The notes under the pieces were generated by a model that worked only from the letters and a program-made list of their open reading frames with translations, was not told the DNA's origin and did not search any database. From an uncultured Erysipelotrichaceae bacterium (GTDB lineage: Bacteria; Bacillota_I; Bacilli_A; Erysipelotrichales; Coprobacillaceae), in NCBI GenBank assembly GCA_937917505.1, contig CALDMQ010000203.1, positions 1-6,891 of the forward strand: DNA of 6,891 nucleotides. Direction: 5' to 3'. The translations under genes and the position numbers were made by a program. Of this stretch, positions 1 to 5,310 are shown one piece after another; position 1 is the first letter of the stretch, and every line of letters starts with the position of its first letter.

Positions 1-9
1 AAGTGTTTT

Positions 10-1308
10 ATGAAAAGAAAATTAATAAATTCGTTTATCATACTCAGTGGAAGCACTTTAGTTACAAAAGTTTTTTCCTTAATAAATCGTATGATGTTAT
101 CAAGATTATTAAATGAACAAGGTATGGCGCTTTATATCCTTATTATTCCTACACTTTCTTTATGTATTACTTTAGCCCAATTTTCTATACCATCTACAGT
201 TTTTCGTTTGATTTCACACCCTAAATATAATAATAAAAAAGTCATTATATCAGCAATTGTTATTTGTGTCGTCACTTGTTTGATAATCATGTTAGGACTT
301 TCTATCCTTTCACCTCTTATAGCTTCTAAGTTTCTTAAACAAAAAGATGCTCTTTATCCAATGTTATGTATGATTCCATTTATTCCTTTAGTTGGTATGA
401 GTGGTATTATTAAAAATTATTATTTAGGTAAAGAAGATGTATGGCGTTTGTCCATTGCTCAACTTTTAGAAGAAATTTCTCGTATTGTTTTTACTTATTT
501 TGCAATTTCTTATTTTCATGATCAAAGTCTTGCTTTTTTAGTATCTATCGCTATTATCGCCATGAGCATTGGAGAAATAAATTCGATACTATATTTATAT
601 TTGCATCTTTATCATAAACCAAAATTACGTTTTTATCATATTTCTATTTTACAAGATCATTTTATATTTAAAGATATGATGAATATAGCTTTACCTTTAA
701 CCGGTTCAAGACTTTTACATTCATTTTATAATTTCATAGAACCCATTGTTCTTGTTTATATATTATCAAAATACAATATAGAAAAATCACAAATACATTT
801 AGAATATGCGATTATAAGTGGTTATGTTATTTCTATACTCGTGACTCCAACATTCTTTAATAATGTTGTTTTGCGTTTGTTATTGCCTATTTTAAATAAA
901 GATATAGCTTTTTATAAATATAAAGAACTTAGAAAGCATGTCCTTTATGGTATTATTATTTGTTTTTTTATTAGTTTACCTTTTACACTTCTTTTTTATT
1001 TTTGGGGTGATCATTGTTTACAATTTATGTATAATACAACAAGAGGTTATGAATATCTAAAATATATGGCTATCCCTTTTACTCTCTTTTATTTACAAAC
1101 ACCATTAAGTGCTACGTTACAAGCACTAAATAAAAACAAAGAAATGTTTACAATGAGTTCTCTGGAATGCCTTATAGAATTTATATTCTTGCTTATACTC
1201 ACTCCTCGTTTTCATGTTTTAAGTGTTGCGATTGTTATGCTTATTGGATTATTTACAACTCTCTTTTTATCAGCATACCAAGTATATGTAAGTATATATA
1301 AAAAGTAG
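10..1308 (+). CDS. SpoVB/MurJ-like oligosaccharide (lipid-linked) flippase, 432 aa
   Basis: This is a polytopic inner-membrane protein of the multidrug/oligosaccharidyl-lipid/polysaccharide flippase superfamily. It most resembles stage V sporulation protein B and related wall-precursor or polysaccharide flippases. I count about 12 hydrophobic segments (near residues 8-30, 40-60, 78-106, 117-138, 152-169, 174-200, 225-252, 265-284, 310-333, 350-370, 383-399 and 403-427). Family-like stretches are the N-terminal K-x-F-S-L-I-N-R-M (20-28), YYLGKEDVW followed by QLLEEISRI (137-159), the internal-repeat start ALPLTGSRL (227-235) and ATLQALNK (368-375). Family members usually run to about 500 residues with 14 segments, so this copy is short at the C-terminus, yet the ORF ends cleanly. 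The N-terminus aligns well with the expected family start. Only 9 bases precede the ATG, so its ribosome binding site and promoter cannot be judged. Substrate is unknown: a lipid-linked glycan is inferred from the family. Confidence 0.8.
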   Translation: MKRKLINSFIILSGSTLVTKVFSLINRMMLSRLLNEQGMALYILIIPTLSLCITLAQFSIPSTVFRLISHPKYNNKKVIISAIVICVVTCLIIMLGLSILSPLIASKFLKQKDALYPMLCMIPFIPLVGMSGIIKNYYLGKEDVWRLSIAQLLEEISRIVFTYFAISYFHDQSLAFLVSIAIIAMSIGEINSILYLYLHLYHKPKLRFYHISILQDHFIFKDMMNIALPLTGSRLLHSFYNFIEPIVLVYILSKYNIEKSQIHLEYAIISGYVISILVTPTFFNNVVLRLLLPILNKDIAFYKYKELRKHVLYGIIICFFISLPFTLLFYFWGDHCLQFMYNTTRGYEYLKYMAIPFTLFYLQTPLSATLQALNKNKEMFTMSSLECLIEFIFLLILTPRFHVLSVAIVMLIGLFTTLFLSAYQVYVSIYKK

Positions 1309-1328
1309 TTACTTCAATTGTAACTACT
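1300..1328 (-). terminator. Intrinsic terminator of the amino acid uptake operon, at a convergent gene junction
   Basis: Read on the minus strand, AGTAGTTAC (1328-1320) and GTAACTACT (1312-1304) form a perfect 9-bp stem around a 7-base loop. A run of T follows (1304-1300, then an AT-rich tail). The stem contains the stop codons of both converging genes: TAG of the aminotransferase (1326-1324) and TAG of the flippase (1306-1308). On the + strand the same hairpin is not followed by a T-run, so it should terminate mainly the minus-strand operon. The stem is AT-rich, so strength may be moderate. Confidence 0.7.
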
Positions 1329-2442
1329 CATCAAATTGTCTTAACCATTTTGAAAAAATATTCAAGGCTTCTTGAGTATATCGAGCATCTCTAGTCAAGC
1401 CAAAACGTAAATGATATTCTTGATCAAATGCACTTCCAGGCACAAAGAAAATCCCTGTTTCTTTTTGAAGCTTTTCACAAAATTCAATCGAAGGCATATT
1501 AATGTTGTATTTCAAAAAACATACCGTTCCCTCATCGGGAATCACACAAGAAATAAAAGGTTCTTGTTCCAACCATGCTTGTAATACTTTTTTACTTTCT
1601 TCACAAATCATCAAACTACGCTTTAAAATATCATTTTTATTTTTTAAAACAAGTGTTGCAAGATAATCGTCTAAAGGACCACTACTAATAATATGATAAT
1701 CCCTACGATAATTGATTCTATCAATAATATCTTGCGATGCCTTGATCCATCCCAATCTTAATCCAGCGAACGAAAAAACTTTGGATAAACTTTGTGTAAC
1801 TATTGCCTTTTCGTAATAATCGCTAAATGATGGTGATAATGTTTTTGTCTTTGTATTGACTCCACGATAAATCTCATCACATAAAATATAGCAATCTTTT
1901 TCTTTAGCTAAAGCGATAATACCTTGCATCAATTCCAAAGAAATCGTTGTTCCTGTTGGATTGTTTGGTGAATTCAAACATATCATCTTTGTATTATCTT
2001 GAATTGCATTTTTAAAATCATCAAGTGTTGGTATCCATTTCTTTTCTTCTTGAAGTTCAATTAACGAAACTTCACAGCCAAGAGAACGAGGAAAATCATA
2101 CATTTGCTGGTATGATGGATAAAGACTCACAACATGGTCTTTAGGTTCTAACAATTCCATCATCACAAGTTCATTTGCATTAATTGTACCATGGGTGATA
2201 GTAATATTTTCTTTTGATCCTGTTTCATATAAAGATAAGATAGCTTCTTTTAATTCATCTGAACCAACAATAGGACCATAATCCATTGTCATCTTCATAA
2301 TATTCGAAGCAATATCTTCTTGAACATAATTTTGTAACTCTGACAAAGACAAAGATGACACACATGTTTCTGTAAGATTGTACTTACAATCATTTTCATG
2401 ATCTGTCATCCAAGTTTCTACTTTAAATTCATTTATTTTCAT
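1324..2442 (-). CDS. PLP-dependent class I/II (fold type I) aminotransferase, 372 aa
   Basis: This is a cytosolic pyridoxal-phosphate enzyme of the aspartate aminotransferase fold. Visible motifs in order are: HGTINANE near 84-91 (phosphate-cup region), YPSYQQMYD at 108-116 (coenzyme-stacking loop), NSPNNPTG at 157-164 with N161 facing the PLP ring oxygen, CDEIYRG at 188-194 with D189 pairing the pyridine nitrogen, SLSKVFSFAGLRLGW at 218-232 with K221 as the Schiff-base lysine, and LRFGLTR at 345-351 with R346 as the likely substrate carboxylate anchor. All catalytic residues are present and the length is normal. The N-terminus (EFKVETWM, then YNLTETC) looks like the sub-branch that databases often label capreomycidine synthase-like. 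That label comes from memory and substrate is not proven. Its ATG overlaps the ATPase stop by one base (TAATG), so it is translationally coupled as the last gene of the T-box operon. Because the operon should be on when an aminoacyl-tRNA is scarce, a biosynthetic or interconverting role is inferred. Confidence 0.87.
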   Translation of the reverse strand: MKINEFKVETWMTDHENDCKYNLTETCVSSLSLSELQNYVQEDIASNIMKMTMDYGPIVGSDELKEAILSLYETGSKENITITHGTINANELVMMELLEPKDHVVSLYPSYQQMYDFPRSLGCEVSLIELQEEKKWIPTLDDFKNAIQDNTKMICLNSPNNPTGTTISLELMQGIIALAKEKDCYILCDEIYRGVNTKTKTLSPSFSDYYEKAIVTQSLSKVFSFAGLRLGWIKASQDIIDRINYRRDYHIISSGPLDDYLATLVLKNKNDILKRSLMICEESKKVLQAWLEQEPFISCVIPDEGTVCFLKYNINMPSIEFCEKLQKETGIFFVPGSAFDQEYHLRFGLTRDARYTQEALNIFSKWLRQFDE

Positions 2443-3170
2443 TAGTGCATAACCTTATTTAAGAAGTCTTTTGCTCTATCAGTTTTAGGATTTGTAAAGA
2501 AATCTTGAGAATTATTATCTTCTATAATTTGTCCATTTTCTAAGAAAATAACACGATTTCCTACTGTTTTAGCAAATCCCATTTCATGCGTAACAACAAC
2601 CATTGTCATTCCTTCGTTTGCTAGTTCTTGCATAACTTCTAAAACTTCAATAACCATTTCAGGATCAAGTGCACTTGTTGGTTCATCAAACAACATAATC
2701 TCAGGATTCATACATAAACTTCTTGCGATTGCTACACGTTGTTTTTGACCACCAGATAATTTATTTGGATATGCATCTTTTTTTTCTAATAATCCAACAC
2801 GTTCTAAATATTGACATGCTGTTTTTTCTGCTTCTTCTTTAGATTTTTTCATCACTTGAATAGGTGCTAATGTTAAGTTTTCTAGCACTGTCATATTTGG
2901 AAATAAATTAAAATGTTGAAATACAAATCCCATCTTACTTTTTAATTTAGCATATGTTTCTTTATTGTTGGCATCAAAAAGTTCACCTTCAATATAAATA
3001 TTTCCACTTTCTGGAGTTTCTAACCCATTAATACATCTTAATACTGTACTTTTCCCTGATCCAGATGGGCCAATCAAACAGACAATTTCACCTTTTTTGA
3101 TTTCTAAAGAAACATCATTGACTGCTTTTAATTTATTAAATTGTTTTGTTATATGTTCTACTTTAATCAC
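2442..3170 (-). CDS. Polar amino acid ABC importer, ATP-binding subunit (GlnQ/ArtP/HisP family), 242 aa
   Basis: This is the cytoplasmic ATPase that powers the importer formed with the neighbouring permease and lipoprotein. Every ABC motif is intact: Walker A GPSGSGKS (34-41), Q-loop Q85 in VFQHFNLFP, signature LSGGQ (138-142), Walker B IMLFDEP (158-164) with catalytic E163, D-loop SALD (166-169) and switch H195 in VTHEMGF. The FQHFNLFPNMTVLEN stretch and the full length are typical of polar amino acid importers. The start codon is GTG, lying 8 bases inside the permease gene. A GGAAG element ends about 10 bases upstream of it, and MIKVEHITK is the expected N-terminus, so the GTG choice looks right. 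Overlap at both ends indicates tight translational coupling. The ligand cannot be read from the ATPase. The leader suggests arginine as the regulating amino acid. Confidence 0.95.
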   Translation of the reverse strand: MIKVEHITKQFNKLKAVNDVSLEIKKGEIVCLIGPSGSGKSTVLRCINGLETPESGNIYIEGELFDANNKETYAKLKSKMGFVFQHFNLFPNMTVLENLTLAPIQVMKKSKEEAEKTACQYLERVGLLEKKDAYPNKLSGGQKQRVAIARSLCMNPEIMLFDEPTSALDPEMVIEVLEVMQELANEGMTMVVVTHEMGFAKTVGNRVIFLENGQIIEDNNSQDFFTNPKTDRAKDFLNKVMH

Positions 3171-3834
3171 TTTCAGCCAACTTCCTTTCTAATTTTCTTG
3201 CAACAAATGAAATTGTTAAAGTCATAACAAGATACATCACACCAGAACCAATTAAAGGTGGAATAGAATTGAATGTTCTTGCTCCAATAACTTGAGCACT
3301 CATTAATAATTCAGTTGCACCAATACAACTTATCAATGACGAGTCTTTAATTAGTGTAATAAATTCACTAACAATAGGAGGAATAATTTTCTTAAACGCT
3401 TGTGGTAAAATCACATAGCGCATTGTTTGAAAATAACTCATACCCAACGTTTGACAAGCTTCCCATTGACCCTTATCAACACCTTGAATACCACTTCTAA
3501 TAAGTTCTGTAGAATATGCACCACTATTAATACTTAATGCTATTAACCCACAAATATATGGATCAGGATTCATACGATTTCCAGTTATTGAGCGATACAT
3601 TACTGGAATCGCAATATAGAAAAACATAATTTGTAATAACATTGGCGTTCCACGAATGACTTCTACATAAATGTTTCCAATTGCTTTAAAGACATAATGC
3701 TTAGATAACTTAGCCGATGCCCCAATAACACCTAAAATTGTTCCGAAAAACACAGCACATGTCGCTAACAATAGCGACATGAATGCTCCGTTTAACATAA
3801 ACATTAAATTTTCTTGAGTTAAAAATTCAATCAT
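3163..3834 (-). CDS. Polar amino acid ABC importer, permease subunit (HisM/GlnP/ArtQ family), 223 aa
   Basis: This is the membrane channel subunit of the importer. About five hydrophobic segments are visible (roughly 13-40, 52-80, 94-110, 155-180 and 192-212). The family hallmark RGTPMLLQ is at 61-68. The cytoplasmic coupling loop is at 122-152 (GQWEACQTLGMS through LPQAFKKIIPP), with the conserved E125, A126 and G131 that dock on the ATPase. Length is normal. Only one permease gene is present, so the channel is probably a homodimer. The gene begins 6 bases after the stop of the lipoprotein gene, with a GGGGAG element about 11 bases upstream of the ATG, and its 3' end overlaps the ATPase start by 8 bases. 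No damage is seen. Confidence 0.93.
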   Translation of the reverse strand: MIEFLTQENLMFMLNGAFMSLLLATCAVFFGTILGVIGASAKLSKHYVFKAIGNIYVEVIRGTPMLLQIMFFYIAIPVMYRSITGNRMNPDPYICGLIALSINSGAYSTELIRSGIQGVDKGQWEACQTLGMSYFQTMRYVILPQAFKKIIPPIVSEFITLIKDSSLISCIGATELLMSAQVIGARTFNSIPPLIGSGVMYLVMTLTISFVARKLERKLAESD

Positions 3835-3840
3835 TACTTA

Positions 3841-4587
3841 TTAAGCTCCCCACTTTTCTTTTAATTCAGTATATTTTTGCGAATTCACAAATTCTTTAAT
3901 AGCTTTATTAACATCTTCCATTAATTTATCATTACCTTTTTTAGCAATAATCATATTTTTTTCTTCTAATAAAGATTCATCAATCATCTTATATGCATCT
4001 TGTACATCATAATTTTTAGCAACTGCATAATCTAAAATAACTGCATCTACACCACCTGATTTTAAAGCTTCTACTAAAACCTTGACGTCTTTAACAGCGT
4101 TGACTTCTGCACCTTTGATATCTTTAGCACATGTTTCACCTGTCGCTGCTAATTGTGCTCCAATCTTCTTACCTTCTAAATCTTTAACAGTCTTGATATC
4201 ACTATCTTCTGCAACTAAAGCCACTTGTTTTGAATCATTATATGCATCAGACCAAATTACTCCTTTCCATTCTTCATGATAAGTAAATCCAGAAATCCCT
4301 AAATCAATTTGATCTGAAGTAATTGAAGTAGCAATAGTATCAAATGACAGTTGTTTAAATTCGTATTCATAATTCCCACCATTTTTATTCATGATATCAA
4401 CAAGTTCTTTTGTCATATCAATATCAAAACCTTCCATTTCATTGTTAGCATTAATTGATTCATATGGAGCATAATCAGGAGAAACCCCGATTAATAATTT
4501 TGTACTATCTGATGTATTACTATTTCCACAACCAACCATTGTTAATGCCATACCTACAACTAATAATCCTTTAAATAATTTATTCAT
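3841..4587 (-). CDS. Amino acid ABC importer substrate-binding lipoprotein (SBP family 3), 248 aa
   Basis: This is the extracellular ligand-binding protein of the importer, anchored by lipid. The signal peptide has KLFK, then a hydrophobic core (LLVVGMALTM) and the lipobox MVG-C with lipidated C20, followed by an N/S/T linker. Family 3 features are GVSPDYAPYE (34-43), GFDIDMTKEL (53-62), GISGFTY (97-103), SDAY (113-116), ATGE (148-151) and VDAVILD (180-186) with D186, a usual ligand-amine contact. The usual T-x-x-x-E-R segment reads TYHEEW here, with E106 where the carboxylate-binding Arg is expected. I start at the ATG at 4587: it gives a standard signal peptide and has AGAAGAGGG 7 bases upstream. 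An in-frame ATG at 4608 would place seven residues (MKEEGIF) ahead of it, has no good ribosome binding site and overlaps the one used here. First gene of the T-box operon. Ligand inferred to be a polar, perhaps basic, amino acid. Confidence 0.92.
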   Translation of the reverse strand: MNKLFKGLLVVGMALTMVGCGNSNTSDSTKLLIGVSPDYAPYESINANNEMEGFDIDMTKELVDIMNKNGGNYEYEFKQLSFDTIATSITSDQIDLGISGFTYHEEWKGVIWSDAYNDSKQVALVAEDSDIKTVKDLEGKKIGAQLAATGETCAKDIKGAEVNAVKDVKVLVEALKSGGVDAVILDYAVAKNYDVQDAYKMIDESLLEEKNMIIAKKGNDKLMEDVNKAIKEFVNSQKYTELKEKWGA

Positions 4588-4593
4588 AAAAAT

Positions 4594-4603
4594 TCCCTCT
4601 TCT
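4594..4603 (-). promoter_or_regulatory. Ribosome binding site that fixes the lipoprotein start at 4587
   Basis: The minus-strand element AGAAGAGGG (4603-4595) ends 7 bases before the ATG at 4587, an ideal spacing. It lies inside the longer reading frame that begins at 4608. This makes 4587 the likely start. Confidence 0.75.
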
Positions 4604-4653
4604 TTCATTTTATATTTTTTTATTTAGTTTTCATTTAATCATATAAACTTGAC

Positions 4654-4677
4654 TTACCGTAGAAAGAACACCTTCAT
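4654..4677 (-). CDS. Possible 7-codon leader peptide MKVFFLR upstream of the binding-protein gene
   Basis: A very short frame ATG-AAG-GTG-TTC-TTT-CTA-CGG-TAA sits between the T-box terminator and the lipoprotein gene. It has a strong ribosome binding site, AAAGGGGG (4693-4686), 8 bases before its ATG. It ends in CTA then CGG, an Arg codon expected to be rare in so AT-rich a genome, directly before the stop. It resembles no known protein and could be a regulatory leader peptide or a relic of an earlier start site. Its start region closely matches that of the lipoprotein gene 90 bases downstream (see findings). No evidence of translation beyond the ribosome binding site. Confidence 0.35.
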   Translation of the reverse strand: MKVFFLR

Positions 4678-4700
4678 AAAAATTTCCCCCTTTAACCAAT

Positions 4701-4735
4701 AAATAAAAAACGTCTCTTAGCCAAACTAAGAGACG
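4701..4735 (-). terminator. T-box regulated intrinsic terminator
   Basis: On the minus strand CGTCTCTTAG (4735-4726) and CTAAGAGACG (4720-4711) form a perfect 10-bp stem with a TTTGG loop, followed by TTTTTTATTT (4710-4701). The 5' arm contains CTCTT, which can instead pair with AAGAG at the start of the T-box core (4757-4753) to form the antiterminator. The two structures are therefore mutually exclusive, as in all transcriptional T-boxes. Confidence 0.93.
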
Positions 4736-4942
4736 AAAGATTCCGCGGTACCACTCTTGTTGATATATACAAATATATATCCCCTCTGTCATTAAAGCTG
4801 ACGAACATGATATCCTATGAATTCAGATATCCCTCTCCAAAGTGCGGTTCATTTAAACTTGTATACTAACCTCTCACCAACGTTAGCTCGCTTAATACGC
4901 CTTTAAACTACTCTCTTTTTCATCGAGTTTCATTATTGATTT
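4701..4942 (-). promoter_or_regulatory. T-box riboswitch leader (tRNA-sensing), probably tRNA-Arg
   Basis: This is a full T-box leader in the 5' UTR of the amino acid importer operon. Stem I shows the AGTA of the specifier-loop 5' side (4912-4909) opposite GAA (4850-4848). Above it are paired TTTAAA arms (4907-4902 with 4857-4852), GTAT with ATAC (4898-4895 with 4864-4861) and CTAAC with GTTAG (4886-4882 with 4870-4866). The apical AGCGAG (4892-4887) and GGTGAGAG motifs contact the tRNA elbow. A small hairpin GTCA/TGAC (4802-4788) and a perfect 8-bp stem III GATATATA/TATATATC (4781-4762) follow. The T-box core AAGAGTGGTACCGCGG (4757-4742) carries the UGGU bulge (4753-4750) that pairs with tRNA ACCA ends, predicting discriminator A. 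The specifier is read as CGC (4846-4844, Arg) because a purine follows. CCG (Pro) or ACC (Thr) remain possible. Uncharged tRNA should favour antitermination. Confidence 0.93.
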
Positions 4943-4948
4943 AACAGT

Positions 4949-4976
4949 ATTATAACCCATCATGATGAATTGTCAA
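4949..4976 (-). promoter_or_regulatory. Sigma-A type promoter of the T-box operon
   Basis: The -35 box TTGACA (4976-4971) and -10 box TATAAT (4954-4949) both match the consensus exactly, with a 16-base spacer. Transcription should begin near 4942, which gives the T-box leader its normal 5' length. The spacer contains the perfect palindrome CATCATGATG (4967-4958). A constitutively strong promoter with regulation left to the leader is the usual T-box design. Confidence 0.88.
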
Positions 4977-4997
4977 TACTTTTTTAAAAAATATCAA

Positions 4998-5228
4998 TTA
5001 TTTACGATAATTCAAAATCTTAGTGGATATTAAACTGATTTTCCCTAATAATTCATCCATTTCTATAAATTGTGCATGAACTTCATCTAGTTGTGAATTT
5101 ATATTTTCTATTTCTTTTTCTTTTAATTCCAAAATTTCTTTTTGTTGAGATTGTGAATGTATACGTGTTAAAAAATAAACAGCGAGAATCATACAAACAA
5201 AAATTCCAATTATATAAACAACCATCAT
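4998..5228 (-). CDS. Small single-pass membrane protein with cytoplasmic coiled coil, hypothetical, 76 aa
   Basis: I do not recognise a family. Residues 3-21 form one transmembrane helix (VVYIIGIFVCMILAVYFLT). Residues about 28-62 are highly charged and rich in Glu, Lys and Gln, with spaced Ile/Leu typical of a coiled coil, and the C-terminus is basic (NYRK). There is no charge before the helix, whereas R, H and K follow it, so the positive-inside rule predicts N-out/C-in with the coiled coil in the cytoplasm. The ATG at 5228 has a good GGAAAGGAAG (5246-5237) 8 bases upstream, which supports it as a real gene. It lies 82 bases after the exporter gene on the same strand and ends just before the promoter of the T-box operon. 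It may be cotranscribed with the exporter or use its own weak promoter. A scaffold or assembly role is only a guess. Confidence 0.65.
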   Translation of the reverse strand: MMVVYIIGIFVCMILAVYFLTRIHSQSQQKEILELKEKEIENINSQLDEVHAQFIEMDELLGKISLISTKILNYRK

Positions 5229-5277
5229 GACTATGACTTCCTTTCCAATTGTTTCAATAAAATTTATTCATATCTTT

Positions 5278-5283
5278 ATTATA
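5278..5283 (-). promoter_or_regulatory. Possible -10 box upstream of the small coiled-coil gene
   Basis: TATAAT (5283-5278, minus strand) lies 49 bases before the ATG at 5228, in the 82-base gap after the exporter gene. No convincing -35 box is found 16-18 bases upstream (the sequence there is near CTTTTA), and AT-rich DNA gives such matches by chance. No clear terminator is seen after the exporter, so readthrough is equally possible. Confidence 0.3.
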
Positions 5284-5310
5284 AACAATCTTATGTATTT
5301 TTAAAAGTCT

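Noticed and set aside
4082..4279. 65-residue open frame on the + strand inside the binding-protein gene
   Set aside because: It is a mirror of the well-supported lipoprotein gene on the opposite strand, has no ribosome binding site of note and a Ser/Leu/Ala-rich composition typical of antisense frames.
4588..4608. Seven-residue N-terminal extension (MKEEGIF) of the binding protein from the ATG at 4608
   Set aside because: It would put acidic residues before the signal peptide, lacks a ribosome binding site and covers the strong one serving the ATG at 4587.
4762..4781. GATATATA/TATATATC hairpin as an independent terminator or operator
   Set aside because: Its position just before the T-box core is that of the ordinary stem III of T-box leaders, so it is part of the riboswitch.
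4981..4992. TTTTTTAAAAAA-like run after the small coiled-coil gene as a terminator
   Set aside because: It is a pure A/T palindrome with no GC stem or separate T-run, directly ahead of the -35 box. It does not meet the look of an intrinsic terminator.
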